From: Tetragonia tetragonoides
Lineage: Eukaryota > Streptophyta > Magnoliopsida > Caryophyllales > Aizoaceae
Assembly (NCBI GenBank): GCA_038025085.1
Contig: CM076143.1
Coordinates: 14,431,501 to 14,495,500 of the forward strand
DNA length: 64,000 nucleotides
Direction of reading: 5' to 3'
Positions 1-12,648 of the stretch are shown piece after piece (position 1 is the stretch's first letter; the number at the start of each line of letters is the position of its first letter). Both the position numbers and the translations under genes were made by a program. The notes below the pieces were generated by a model that was not told the origin of the DNA, made no database searches, and saw only the letters and a list, made by a program, of their open reading frames with translations.

Positions 1-573
1 ATAGATAACGTGAGAGGTCTCAAGTCAGTGTTGCCGGTGGAGGCTTTACAGTGTCTTACCGACATGCTAATAGAGAACGATGAAGAGGTGGAGAGTTTGG
101 AACAAGTCTAGGAGGTGTTCCAAAGCTGCTCGTCTTCTCTGCAGTTCCTGATAATAAATTGCTGCCCAAACTTGAGTCTAAGCAAAGCTGATAAGGATGA
201 TGGTGACATGCCATGGTTGTCCCTACATAAGAGCCTATGTTCTCTGACATTAGATACACTACCAAAGGTGGTGAAACTTCCCAAGGGAATGCAACACTTG
301 ACCTCCGTCCAATCCCTGCAAATTCGAAATTGCAAGGCGCTGGAATCACTGCCGGAATACATACGCGAAATGACCTCCCTCCAATCCCTTCAAATTGTGG
401 ATTGCAAAGCACTGGAATCACTTCCAAAATGGATGCCCAGTCTCATCTCCCTCACTCGACTTGAGGTGACACGTTGTTCAGAGGCCCTGGAGCAACGATG
501 CCAATGTCCCACCGGGGAGGATTGGCTCCACATTAAACACATCCCCCATCTTGTAATCAGATGTATGTTGTAA
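1..573 (+). pseudogene. NLR disease-resistance gene, 3' end (LRR region), with in-frame stop
   Basis: This is the carboxy end of a plant NLR immune receptor of the CC-NBS-LRR type; the rest lies left of the window. Frame 1 is open from base 1 and shows irregular leucine-rich repeats such as LTSVQSLQIRNCKALESLP and TSLQSLQIVDCKALESLP, at about 24 residues per repeat. It ends in the usual closing segment (CPTGEDWLHIKHIPHLVIR) and a TAA at 571-573. A TAG at 109-111 lies in the same frame, in a stretch that otherwise reads through as LRR sequence, so the product would lose its last repeats. Either the gene is a pseudogene, or the stop truncates a working allele, or the base is a sequencing error. 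LRRs of this kind sense effectors or guarded host proteins in the cytoplasm. Family recognition is firm; function of this copy is doubtful. Confidence 0.8.
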
Positions 574-3500
574 CAGATTATGTCGCAGTTGTCGCAAACT
601 TTAGACTGCAATCAGAATGATTCACTACTGCTATGTAGTCTGTTGTACTGATTCACTACTACGTGGGACTTATCTATCTTTTGTTTGATGAGAGTCCCAA
701 AGATGTATCTGATGGCGTGTTCAGCTAGCAAACTCATGAGTATCAAGGTTATAGCCTTCTCCATTATTATAAATTCATACACATTTGCTCTCTTAAGTTG
801 TGTAATGCATACAGGTTCTCAGGCATGACAAATTTGTGATTGATATCGTATTTTTATCTGCTTAATATCATACAGCGTAACAGGTGGTGGTGCACTTAAG
901 TTTCGGTTTTTCATGTATATGGGTGGACTCCTGCTTCATACGATGGCACTGCATGTAGCTTGGGAAGAAGTCTTCACTACTACTACTTTGTAAGTAGTTG
1001 GCTGCAATACAGGCACTTCTCTGACTGAGCTCCAAGAAAACTTTTGTGGGTACAGTTAGTTATGGAACTCTTGCTCGTGAAATACACTTGTACTAAACTT
1101 TTTGTCTTTACCTTGATGGACTTTGGCACTATATGCGAATCCTGCATTGCACTGGAAGGTGATTAGGAGAGACAAGAACTGACAACCTTTGAGCCATGAC
1201 AGCGTTTGATCTCAGGAATAATTGGCAGCAAAAATAGGTGAATTTTCTGACATAAGCCTTTCCTTTCACCCCCTCCATTAGATGTGTATGCAATTGCACT
1301 TAAATTTGTTCCTTTGATTCTGCCCATGTTGACTTTGCTGCAATGTCTCCTCTGAAGCTTGAATGTTGATGGACTCTTATCAAATAACAATGGCATGCTC
1401 TGAATGGTGATGATCTTGCATCTATTTCATGTAGAAATAAGAAAGGAACTGATAATATATACAGCTTTTGATCCATAGGTGATGAATCTTGAGATTGATT
1501 TAGTTTAAAAATAGGCAACTTTTCTTGCAATACTGGAAATTACAGACCCAAAGCCTAATATTATTTTCAGAACAGTAGGCTTCCATTTGATCCCAACATC
1601 GACAAATCCCCTCTATTGGATTCATTTCACAATTAAGTCAGGAATAAAATTCCATCCTTTACTTTTTTCGCAGATGTCAAAAGGCTATCCAAATGTCTTC
1701 AGATTCTCGCGTTTCTCTGGTGTTTGCACTACGCAATTACTTAGACAGCCAACATGGTTTTCAATTTGTTGATTGTTAAGGTCAATTGCGTGTCCATTAA
1801 ATGGAGATATGAATGAAACTGACGAAAAAACTTAATAGGCATGAACGGCTTACTAGCACTTGATCATAGAAGTTCCATATAACAATCCGGCATCTCACCT
1901 GTAGGAGACAGAAGAACTGTAAACATTTTTTTTGTGACCCATGACAGTGCTGGATGCCGGAGATACTTTCAGCAAAAATAGGTGACTGAAAATTTGTTAG
2001 ATTGAACTCCTAGGTATGATTCACATAGCACTTTGACTGGGAGTTTGGGTATCTGGTTCTTGCAATAGACTTCCATAAGATACTAACAGCCATGAACAAG
2101 ATCGCCCCTACTAATTAACTGGGACGTCCTTGAGAAATACTCCCTTGTGTCATATTTTACGTTCATGTTCTGAATGTTGAGCACATGGGTTGGGTTCATT
2201 AAATTTTAGCCTCTGGATCAACCATTTTCCACGTATTGGCTAACTGTGAAAAGAACTGTGGTGTGGCTCCAAGCAATGAGATTGTACAGAGGATATCTTA
2301 ACTTTCAGTTTTGTTGAGGTCATAGTGTACTTGTATAGCACAGGCTGTTAGACAGGTTGTGAGGTTGGTTACTCCCAAACTTGAGGCAATTGGTTATATG
2401 CCTCGGAAAATTGGTAACTTTTCTCTTGGTAATGAATACTAATCATTTACCAAAAACAACAGCTTTATTTTCTCTTGGCAAAAACAGTATCATATAGTAC
2501 TAGTGTGCGCACTCGGATATTTTTTTTGTGATCTGTATACCTGCTCAACCCAAGATGGAGAAAGACTCTTTCTGAAAAGATTGTCCCAACAATAGGTGCC
2601 ACTGCAGTAGAATTACTTTGATGCTTTTCAAGCAATAAAGAGAAATAGGCTTAATCAGAATCAGACACTTGTACCTACACACCTCTTTTCTGACACAAAA
2701 ATAACACACTATCCATGGTAAACACAATCATTACTCCTATTCACAGAATCAAACTTGCTTGTGTGCACAAACACTGCTGAATGCTGATGTATTTAAAATG
2801 GTAGACATTATCATTGCCAACAACCCTAGACTGGGAGAAGACAAGGATATCAAGAACATACATAACAACAGATAAAGCTGAAAAGTCTGAACTTGAAAAT
2901 CACATGAACAAGTTGAATGTAGAAATCATTATCTGAGAGTATGACTTTGGGAATAAAGGAGTACTAAAGCTTGCATAACTGAATTGATATTAGTACAAGA
3001 TTTCAAGAAAACTATAGCTAGAACTTGGTAGTTCTTTGTCTTCTTATGACAACTAATACCTTCCACACTAAGGACCAAAATTAACTGTAATAAATGAAAC
3101 AATACTTAAGACTGAATAACCTCGCCTCTGGCCTCCTGTATATGTATTATGTAACGATAACAGTTGCAGCATAACATTTGGAGTACGCCCAACGTGGTCT
3201 ATAAATTATATCTCAGTGTAAAAAGTTATGAATTGCATCTTACCTAATAATTACTTGGACAAGATACAAAACTTAAAACTAGGAAACGATAACATCGATA
3301 GAGGGTCAACTTCAAGTTTTAATACAGTACCATGACAGCAAACGCGGCCTTGAATCCTTACTGTTTCTGAAATTAACAACCTATCAAGAGCAGAATGACA
3401 AATTCCAGTTAGGATTCAGATAAGCACGAGACATCACTTAAATTTCATTGACTGAGATAGAATAAGTGACAGTAGTCACGGACTTTTTTCTCATGAGCTA

Positions 3501-4056
3501 TATATGATTACAATGTATACAATTCTAAAATTAGAGCTATATCTATTTACGACTCATGGTTAGAGAAATTGAACAAGTTAAGTGGAGGGAAATGACAAGG
3601 CTGTCAGATGATCTAATTTCACGCATAGAGCTCAAAATTGACACGAGGCAAGAAAGAGAAGTACAAACAACACAATTCCACCAGCACTCAAATGTACAAA
3701 ATGATGACAATGAAGTTCTGACAATCATCATGATAATAAGACAGAAATACTATGCTCAAACACAATGGATGACTTCAGTCTTCAGCTATATGGATTATCA
3801 ACCATCAAACATGAGAGCAAAAAAAAAAAATCAAGCTAGAGACAATGCACTAGGGACTTAGGGAGTGATTTTAGTAACCACTTTGCAACATTATGTAACA
3901 AGCTCATGATGAATAATAGTTGTTTTGCAGTTGTGTCATAAGTGCTACAAAACACATGAATAACCAATAAGTCACCAAGATAAGATTCGACAACTATAAA
4001 ATAAAATTAATATAAGTTGAGGTCTAAGTCACCTTACAACACCCCATAGGAAAGCT
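574..4056. other. Gene-free stretch with weak degenerate repeats
   Basis: I see no convincing coding region. A loosely conserved block of about 60-80 bases, ending in a form of GCAAAAATAGGTGA, recurs near 1190-1245, 1470-1520, 1935-1985 and 2525-2600. It may be decayed 3' flank of the NLR gene or an old tandem repeat. A 101-codon open frame at 3556-3861 (+) has no recognisable domain, and I do not call it a gene. Confidence 0.4.
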
Positions 4057-5354
4057 TCAAAACTCCAGAGGGGCTAGGCACGGGGTAAAAGGTAAAGCGG
4101 AATAATTTGTCATAAATTCATCATCGTTTAGCTCAACAACCTTACATAGAGTATCATTGGTTAGGTCACAAGAAAAGATGCAAGACTTGATGCAAACGAA
4201 CATAACAGCAGCATCGAGATGAAAGGCCCATGGTATTATAGGATCACCAGATTGTACAAATTTAAGTAGATGCTTCTGCCCACAGACTTGCATAAATGCC
4301 CAGATTTGCTAATTTCAAGCAGCAGGATCCATGCACCACTCTGCTCTGTTAAACGGCGCCCATCATGCTTCCATATCCGCAATCCATCTACACTATAGTA
4401 GGAGAGACAAAGGGATCCTCCACATTCCCGGCCCCTAATGTTGTATTCTTATATTGCCCATGCACAACTTCTGGCAAAGAAACAGATCGTGCATTTGTAA
4501 CTGGGGCATTATGCTTACTTATACGTATTGCCAGTCCACGTGTTTCGGTTGTCAAGAAATATAAAGTCTTAGTTGTTGAAACAAAAATAGAATTTTCCAT
4601 AAACCATTGTGCTTTCCTGAGTCTAGGCTGTATAGTGAATTTTTTTATCCCCCACCGAAGAATGATTGAAAAGTAGACCTCCATCAGCCTCCGTACAGGA
4701 CATAATGTCACAACTATGAAGTCACAAGATTGAGAAACAGGAGAATTTCCTAGATTAATGATGAAGCCGGTCCTTGGATGTGGGTTCGGGAGAGTACTAT
4801 GTATGAGAGCAGGGGACTTGGGAAGCGAAAATGCTTGCTTAGTGGCCGGATTGTGTACATGATAAGTACAATCATCAATGGATATCCAGCAGTAAGCCTT
4901 TGTGGATGGCAAAGAATACTCCAAGCCCTTCAGGTTGCAAAGGGCTTCGCACGTCCAACGCACTAAAGTCGAATGATAAGTTGGCTAACAACCCCTTGTC
5001 ATAGCCACTACTCACAACAAGATTTCCGGAGAGCTTACTCTGCATACCAATTTCTTTTGTCTTCAAAGTAATATAACTGACATTAGTCTTCCCTTCAACA
5101 GATTTAGAGGTCCTGAATAATAGCCCACACATTGGAAGAGATGCAATTTTGTTCTTAAGATAGCAAACAATAGCTCTCCACGACTTACACACAGACGTAC
5201 ACACGAGAAGAGACTTGAAAGGCAGTTTTGATAAAATCTCAGGCCAGAGTTCATCAGGTAAATGATGCCATAGTAGTTTTAGTCTTGTTTTACGACAATA
5301 TTTCATTAAAGTAGTGCATGTCAGCTCATCTGCATCAGCCTTGACTATCACCAT
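4057..5354 (-). pseudogene. F-box protein gene with three frame changes
   Basis: The gene starts at the ATG at 5354-5352. An F-box (LPDELWPEILSKLPFKSLL, then VCKSWRAIV) lies at about residues 32-65; in the family it binds Skp1/ASK in an SCF ubiquitin ligase. The rest resembles the F-box-associated region of plant FBA/kelch-type proteins, with NPATKQAFSLP in the middle and a typical beta-rich end (FVCIKSCIFSCDLTNDTL). These parts lie in different frames. One shift falls at about 4880-4890, a second at about 4385-4395 and a third at about 4270-4290. In the first frame translation stops after about 159 residues, leaving only the F-box and a short tail. I see no splice sites that would explain the shifts. 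It is best read as a pseudogene, or as a gene damaged by sequencing indels. Confidence 0.75.
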
Positions 5355-5750
5355 TGTTATCGCCTAGACAATTCTTAAGATGAGGAAAATCTATCTAGTG
5401 ATCGAAACCTACCAATGGTAAAGATGTACATAAATTGCTTGCATAAACATTAAACTTTGCAAAATAGATATTTCGTCAGAGAAATTTCCGATGTTTAGCT
5501 ATCCTATTCCTATGTACATAACATAACAAATTGTTCATGTAGAATATGAACTATCCTTGTTCTTACACTATACACTTCATATTTCTTAGTTACACATATA
5601 TACCAAGAGCAATATCCAGATCAACTACTACTCCTATAACTTTGTTCCAGCAATGAAAGTCCCAGAAACAAAAAAGCAAAAGTGAAAGGATTATTCCCCT
5701 TAAAAACAAGAGGCAAGGGTAAAAGTTATTTCTGAAAACATAAAAAATAA

Positions 5751-5779
5751 AAAACAAACAAACAAACAAACAAACAAAA
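5751..5779. repeat. (CAAA)n microsatellite
   Basis: A run of about seven CAAA units in A-rich DNA between the F-box pseudogene and the TTGAAC-type array. No gene is visible in 5355-5989. Confidence 0.8.
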
Positions 5780-5989
5780 CTTAATCTAACCTCAATTGCA
5801 GACTTTTTTGTTGGGTGCAAACCTTTCAATTGCAGACATTAATCATATGAGACTGACGACACACCCCTGCCACACACACTCTAACCAAAAATAAGGAGAA
5901 AAAAGAAAACAAAACTGAGAAAAAAAGAAAAGAAGGAAACAAAACGGGCCCTTTAAGGGTCTGTTCTCCCCAACTGAAAAACATTTATA

Positions 5990-6255
5990 TTTATTACTGA
6001 AAATTTATTTTTGTTGAACTTTGTTGAACTTTATTTAACTTTATTTAACTTTGTTGAACTTCGTTGAACTTTGTTTATTTTTGTTGAATCTTGTTGATTC
6101 AAGTGTTTTTTATAACTAGTTTGTATATTGGTTTGTTTAACTTTGTTGAACTTTGTTTAACTTTATTTAACTTTGTTTAAGTTTGCTGAAGTTTATTTAA
6201 GTTTGTTGAAGTTTATTTAAGTTTGCTGAAATTTGTTGAAGTTTACTGAAATAAA
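5990..6255. repeat. Degenerate short-period array (TTTGTTGAAC-like)
   Basis: About 260 bases built from variants of CTTTGTTGAACTTTATTTAA, with a period of roughly 10-11 bases. It is preceded at 5945-5980 by a GC-richer motif (GGGCCCTTTAAGGGTCTG) that may be one end of a repeat element. A related CTGAACTGAA array lies at 7340-7512, on the other side of the LINE insertion. Confidence 0.6.
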
Positions 6256-6518
6256 CAGAAATAAGGAGTGAACAAAGAATTTTTTATTTCTTTTATACGT
6301 TCCAAAAAACAAATATCTTTTTATTTTCTTTCTACATTTTTATTTTTTTTTTTTATTTTTATTTTCCAAAAAAATGTATCATTGGTGTTATTAGGCTTGT
6401 GTCAGGAGTGTTGCTACTACCAACATTGTGTGGTGTGGCACCACACAGGTGGGTCCTCTACACATAATGAATGGATAACTTGTTTGACAACGGGTTGGCA
6501 AATGGTGTTGTGAGAGAC

Positions 6519-6653
6519 AGAGAGAGTAAGGGTAATCATAGGTCCCACGTGCATTTCTTTCATATTTCTTTATTTGCAAGTGATACTATGACTATGAGAG
6601 AGAGTGGATGAGGCTAATCATGGGTCCCACATGCTTTTCTCTTATTTTTCTTT
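6519..6653. repeat. Imperfect tandem duplication, about 77-base unit
   Basis: Two copies of a segment (about 6519-6571 and 6596-6653) share GAGAGAGT, then TAATCAT, then GGTCCCAC and a pyrimidine-rich tail. They are noncoding and lie left of the LINE insertion. Confidence 0.5.
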
Positions 6654-6709
6654 CTGGCCTCATTAACCAAACGAGAATTTATTTGCTTTTTAAGTTTTAA
6701 CAGTTTCAT

Positions 6710-7308
6710 TTTTTTTTTGATGATTTGGTGTTCTTTTTATTAATACTCAATCTTCGGGAAGAAGAAAAACAAAGAGCTTAAAACCAGGCTACAAAGTTAA
6801 CAACTCTAGCTAACCTTTGCTTCGCTAAACCATCCGCTATGAAATTGGAATTTCTAGATCGATGAATTATACTAGCTTGCGGCCACCACTCTAAAGAACG
6901 TCTAATGAAATTCAGCTCAAATCTAGCGTCCCAAGGGCCTTTTGCCTTAGCATTACACCACTTAACAGTGTTTAATGAGTCTGATTCAATAATAATATGG
7001 AAGTGAGACAACCACTCCTTTGAGAATGATTCAAATATCGCCCTCGCAATCGCGGCAATTTCAGCTTGATTAATCTCCACCGATGGCACACGACATGAAA
7101 ACACGCACCTAAACTTGCCATTCCAATCACGAAAGACACCTCCAATGGCCGCTCTATTTTCCACTAGTGAAGCGTCCACGTTCCATTTCAATGAACCTGC
7201 TGGAGGAGGCTCCCATTCAGAAGGGACCTTAACCTGGCAATGCAAATTTGAGAGCTTCAGACAACTAGGAACCTTGCAGACTTCTTGAGGAGAATACGGG
7301 AACGAAGC
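6710..7308 (-). mobile_element. 5'-truncated LINE with 18-base target-site duplication
   Basis: A LINE 3' part was inserted on the minus strand. Its poly(A) end shows as a T run at 6709-6718. The flanks at 6692-6709 and 7309-7326 are an 18-base direct repeat with one mismatch (AAGTTTTAAC then AGTTTCAT). Target-primed reverse transcription leaves this signature: a poly(A) tail, a truncated 5' end and a long duplication. Only the RNase H end of ORF2 was copied. Confidence 0.88.
6778..7308 (-). pseudogene. LINE ORF2 fragment: RNase H domain
   Basis: The fragment encodes the reverse-transcriptase-linked RNase H domain of plant non-LTR retrotransposons. The catalytic acidic positions look intact: Asp in KWNVDAS, Glu in INQAEIAAIARAI, Asp in ESDSLNTV and the late Asp in NFIADGLAK. 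In the element it would degrade the RNA strand of the RNA:DNA hybrid. The apparent start Met at 7326 is an artefact, because its first six codons come from the target-site duplication. With the reverse transcriptase missing it cannot move by itself. Confidence 0.85.
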
Positions 7309-7339
7309 AAGTTTTAATAGTTTCATTTAATTAAGCTTT

Positions 7340-7512
7340 TCGATTTAGCTTAACTGAACTGAATTTTACTGAATTATCCTGAATTGAACTGAATTACCAT
7401 TATTCTAATAATCTGAACTGAATTTAATAGCACTGGACTGAATTAAACTGAACTAAACTTAACGTCACTGAACTTAATTGAATTGAACTTACTGGCACTG
7501 AACTGGACTGCT
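7340..7512. repeat. Degenerate CTGAACTGAA array
   Basis: Many imperfect copies of TGAACTGAATT-type units. It may be the right half of the low-complexity element whose left half lies at 5990-6255, with the LINE inserted between them. Confidence 0.6.
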
Positions 7513-8791
7513 CAATATTAAACTTTATACTAACCCAGTTTAATTTTTTTCGTGCAGTATACTAATCCAAATTTTGTTGTACATAACTTTTGTCATACTT
7601 TGTTGTAACGGAACTTAACGTACTAATTTTTTTTCGTTGCACATATCTTATACAAAAAATTTATAAGATGATGTTACTATAACTTTTTGGTAAGGCGAGA
7701 GTCATCTTACTATAATACTTGCTCCTTATCTTATTACTTTGTATTTCTTGGTTTCAATTTTTTCTTTGTATGAGATAGTCTTGCCCTAACTTTGGGTGAA
7801 ACAAGAGTCACTTTTTAGTTAACAATGATCACTATAAGTTGAGCTCAAACAAAACTTGCTTCTTGGTTTATTGCAGTTGTTCCACGTTATTTTGAGTTTA
7901 AGATTAGTTATTTATTACATTTATTCTCATTTTGTGTAATACTAGTTAAGGATTTTTTTTTAAATATTTTTTTTTAAAAAATGGCACTGAAATTTTGATT
8001 ACCTGAAGCTATATTTTCAATTAAAGCCGTACATAACATTTATTAACTAAAAACCTTCATTCTTACTATATCTATTTATTATTTTAAATTTTTTTTATCA
8101 AATCTAAAATTTAAAACTAGCCTCCTTTTATAGAACTATTTAAAATTAGATTTATATTGTAAAAATCATGTAAGAAACAATTTTCAGTTAACCATGTGCT
8201 TGAATCGAAAAACGGTTAAATATATGTTTATATATTTATAAATATAGATATGATAATATTTATACCATTATAAAATAAGTGTGCGCATATCCTGAATACG
8301 CACTACACAATTAGATATTAATAATATTTATAGTTATACCGTTATATATATAAGTATAGATATATTGCCATTATATATACAAACATGATAATATATATAC
8401 TGTTATATATTCTTAGGGTGATGAGAGGTTGGGAGCAGAATGAACTAGTGCGAATGAATGTGACGTAGGATCCGAGTTTAAAATGTATTATGACAATTAT
8501 ATTTAGCTTATATCGCACCAAAAAAAAAATTGCCTTCATTCTTTGTTCTTCTTTCCATTTTGATTTTCACGCTCTACATGACGACACTTCAACCATAGGC
8601 AATTTTAGGATTGTGTAATGCTAGGATGCTTTTGGGTTTAATTAAACGTAATTAGTGTAATGTAATATCAACATCAATTTTTTTACTGATTAAACTAAAT
8701 GAGACCAAAATATATTAATCTAACTTTTTTTAATCTATAAAAATCTCCTAGTTATAAAAAAAAAAGAATCTAATTTTTTTTTCTTTAAGAA

Positions 8792-8935
8792 TAAGTCTTA
8801 TGTAAGACCAATTCACAAAAAAATGGTTACTATTTGGAAATATAGGGATCACTTATTATAAGCAGTGACCCTTATTTCATTAAAAAATGACCCTGGTTTC
8901 ACCAAAAATTATGAAAAGACCGTCTTAAACAAGTT
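8792..8935. mobile_element. MITE-like element, GTCTTATGTAAGACC ends
   Basis: The left end AAGTCTTATGTAAGACC and the right end GACCGTCTTAAACAAG are imperfect inverted repeats around about 110 bases. The same terminal pattern recurs at 28346-28447, so this is a repeat family. I could not fix a target-site duplication. Confidence 0.5.
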
Positions 8936-9655
8936 TTGTATTGTTTTTAACTTCACTATGTATTAATAAAAAAAAAGTAGATTAATATAATTTTGCTAAT
9001 TAGTGTTTTTGTATGGGATACAGGCTTAATTTTACTGTACATCCTATTAATTAAAAAAAAAATATGTACAACATTCATACACTACTATAAGCCAAAGGAA
9101 CTAAGGAAGGAAGAGATATGACTTATGAGTGAGAAAATAAAAATCAAATATAAACAAGACCCACAAGGAAGTACCACTGTACCAGCATGACCCACAGTGT
9201 TTGCTGTACTTGTGTCGGCTTACCCCGAACTGCACATGAGTAATCTCTCTCTCCTTTTTTATTTTTTTTCTCTCTCCTAAAAACCCTGGTAGTATTTATT
9301 TTAAGTTTTCATCTTTACAAGTTTTCCTCTTCCTCATTTTCTCCGCCTCCACCCAAGCAAAGTACAAACTCTCAATATTACTGTCATCAACGTTTCTCTC
9401 CCCTATTATAGGATGAAGACAAAAAAAAAAAAAAAAACAAAACAAAAAAGAAAACAAACCAATCATTTTGATCTGAATTTGCTTGAAGATCCAAACTTTT
9501 GTTTGTAGAGGTCATCTTTCGTTTTAAGATCCAAACTTTTAGAAATTATTATCCATCTTTCGCTTGCTCGCTTGATTAATTGATCGATGTCTCTCTCCCG
9601 ATGTCTTTCTCTCTGCTCATAATCGAAAGTTCCAATCTTTCTAGATCTGGCTCTT

Positions 9656-9659
9656 TCTT

Positions 9660-9705
<46 letters not shown>
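9656..9705. repeat. (TC)n microsatellite
   Basis: About 23 TC units preceded by TTTC units. It produces Arg-Glu open frames on the other strand that are not genes. Confidence 0.9.
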
Positions 9706-9709
<4 letters not shown>

Positions 9710-10789
9710 GGGTGACTGTGTTCAGGATATGGTGGTGGTTGTGGGTGGCTCTTTTTTGAAGGTGGTTCTTCGAGTGGGGTGGCAACGGTGGTCATAGAGG
9801 AAGGGATGGTGGGGATAGTCGTGGGTGGAGATCGAAAGTGGAAAAAAAAAAAGAAAATAAATCTACTGTTTTTATCATGTTACCTTCAATCAACTAAGTA
9901 AATCAATGAACATTTGAAGGGTTTCTCTATGCATGTTTCTTCAGTATGCAACTCCTTTGGACCTGAGATTAAATTATCAGCTTGTCTAGTCATTTAATTA
10001 GTTGCTTTAGTCTGTTAAAAACTTGTGAACGAGTGGAATAGGCAAATGTGTTTATTTGGACCAAGTGTGTAATTTTGCAACCTTGAGAAAAGGGATAAAA
10101 ATGAGAATGAAAATGAAGAACTTGAAGTGAAGGCAAAAGAAAGATTAACTGAAGTTATTGTAATGCTTGCAGTGGTTTATTGAGTCTGTTGATATTTGTT
10201 AAAAGTTTTTTTTTCCTTTATTTACATGCTATATGCGAAGGCCCTTAAGTGTGTAGCAATTTTTTCTTGCAGGGTTCCAGAAAAGGGATACTGGAGCATC
10301 TTTTCAGTGTAAAGAGTTTGCATCCAAAGGTATTGCATATGTTCTGGCTTCTTTATTTTGAGGGACATGATGCTTTTATCTGTTTGGACCCATTCGAATT
10401 GAATGTTGGTAGTTTTTACATTTTCTTTTGGTGGGGTGGGGAAGGGAGATGATATTACTTCCTACATCATGTTAGTGCCTTTGAAACTGGTGATATGAAT
10501 TGAGCTTCGTGTTTATTAAAGTGATGTCTGGTTTGACAGGATATTGTACTTTAGACAACTACCATTCTACCAGTGTAGCACTAGCACACACCTATTGTTG
10601 TGATCTCTTTTCATGCTAGGAGACTAAATTGTATAGTTTTTTGACACTACTGACTTTGCCTGCTTTTGCTAGCAGATTACCAACTTTGATGTGAGTTTGA
10701 GTCTGACCGGTGCATCTATGTGTACTAATGATGGCTCATATGTTGTGTGTTTCTGCTTTTTTGTTTATTTATTTATTTATTATTTATTA

Positions 10790-10948
10790 CTCCCTTCGTC
10801 TCAATTTTTTGAAAGTACTTTTATAAATGAATCTAACAAACATATTTTCATAATGTAAATCTTTATATATTTTCATAAATTAATGGTCAAAGTTTGTTAA
10901 ATTTGACTTTCAAAAAGCAAAGGTTTAGGTTTTTTGAAACGGAGGGAG
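10790..10948. mobile_element. Stowaway-like MITE (159 bp) in recA copy 1
   Basis: The ends CTCCCTTCGTCTC and GAAACGGAGGGAG are near-perfect inverted repeats flanked by TA on both sides (10788-10789, 10949-10950). This is the Tc1/mariner Stowaway signature. The matching intron of recA copy 2, near 15745, lacks it. Confidence 0.85.
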
Positions 10949-12154
10949 TATTTATTTTTTATCAACGAGATCTTTTCAGTCACTAAGATTTCAGTTATTG
11001 TTTCAAGATCACTCCTTTTTTATTTATTTTTTATTTTTTTATGTAAAATGATGATAATGTTGAATATTAAATTTTATTTTGTCCCCATGAAGCATAGCAC
11101 CTTGGAAACTTAGTTAGCTAGATTACATGGACCCTTTTCTTTCCCTACTTTTTTTTTTAGTTGAGATTACTAATCATAGAATAAGCTTGCCTTTGTTGCT
11201 TTTTCTCTCTGCTATTCTGTTGACTTGGCTGCTACCTTTCTTATGATTTTCTTGGGTGAAGGTAAAAAGAAATCTAAATCAGATGGAAGTGACTCAAATG
11301 ACGAAAATATGTCAAAGAAAGATTTGGCTCTTCAGCAAGCTCTAAATCAGATTACAGCTTCATTTGGAAAGGGATCTATAATGTGGCTTGGTCGATCTGC
11401 AACTCCCAGACATGTTCCCGTGGTGTCTACAGGCTCCTTTGCTCTGGATATAGCATTAGGTATTGGTGGATTTCCCAAGGTATTTTCTACAGTTTTGCAT
11501 TGTTCCCCATAAAAATCTTATTCTAAAATGTTTCCTTGACTTTTGTGATAGTTTTCTGTTGATGATAATCATTGTCACTCATTGATTATGCATGCTGCAT
11601 ATTTCGTACATTTTATGGTGTCATTTATCTTGCCTCTTTGTGGGCAAGGCCAGCAAGAGCTTTTAGAGGATGCTCTGTGTGTCAGATTCAGCTTCACTGG
11701 GCTGATTTCTAATTAGCTTATTTATAGGGGACGTGTACAGTTGTACTCGTATCTGTATGTTACTGAAAACATTAGAATATACTTTCTCTCTATCTAAAAT
11801 ATATACATTTCATGGTGTTGACTAGTTAGAGTTCTTGCTATCTTCATTCCTTGTTCCTTTTCTTCATACGCATGTGTTAGTGCTGGAAAGTTACATGTAA
11901 TTGATACTATTATGATTCTTGTAGATCTCAACATATTTGTTTTGATTGGATGCTTATGTGGAGTCTGTGGGACGTGTGGTTGAGGTATTTGGTCCAGAGG
12001 CTTCTGGGAAAACAACCCTTGCTCTTCATGTAATTGCTGAGTCACAGAAGCTTGGAGGTTATAAACATATTCTCTTATCTGTTTGATCTGACATTAAATT
12101 AGTTAGAATGCATAGTTGGGTGCTATCAATTATCATTGTTTGTTAATGTATATA

Positions 12155-12648
12155 GGAAATTGGCCTGTCAAACATGCCGTTACCCACCCACCCCGGCTTT
12201 CTTCAGAGAAAATGGCGTTGATTTGGCTTTGGGTTTATGTTATGTGAATATATTAGTCTTTTAAAGAGGTCTCATGAGTTTGTGGTGCTGCCTGCTTACC
12301 CAGCTATCTCTTTCCGAGTTAGCTTTCTGCATATTAAAAAAAGCTTATTGTAACATAGCACATGGATTTGGATGACAGAACCATATACTGTAGAAGGGTA
12401 TCACAGTCATGCCTCCTGGATAATAGTATCATGCCTAGCTCAATTCATCATGTTTTGTGGCAGTCATTTTATTACTCAAGCTGTCGATTTTTCTTGGATC
12501 AAACATGCATTTTTTATTTGACAATTTACTGTTGGATCTATCATGAGTATATGCTTTCTTGGTGGTCAATCAGATTTAATCGCATCTGTTCTTTACATCA
12601 TGTTAGTGCATTTGATTGTGAATTCTGCAATTAAGATGTTTTTGTCTT
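12155..12648 (+). repeat. Direct repeat, left copy (recA intron 3)
   Basis: A 494-base segment that recurs nearly identically at 14158-14632. It begins GGAAATTGGCCTGTCAAAC and ends at AAGATGTTTTTGTCTT. It is recA intron sequence; a shorter related piece occurs at 17164-17230 in copy 2. Confidence 0.85.

Larger units (their letters stand above)
7561..9918. other. AT-rich gene-free stretch
   Basis: Strongly AT-rich DNA with poly(A) and poly(T) runs. Apart from the MITE-like element and the (TC)n tract listed separately I see no gene. Pyrimidine-rich DNA at about 9240-9410 resembles a plant 5' leader, but no reading frame follows it convincingly. Confidence 0.4.

Noticed and set aside
3556..3861. 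A 101-codon frame (+)
   Set aside because: No similarity to a known family, no promoter signal, low-complexity composition.
7309..7326. Met start of the LINE RNase H frame
   Set aside because: Those codons are the target-site duplication and not LINE sequence.
9463..9795. A 110-codon minus-strand frame with Arg-Glu repeats
   Set aside because: It is the translation of the (TC)n microsatellite; no domain or splice context.
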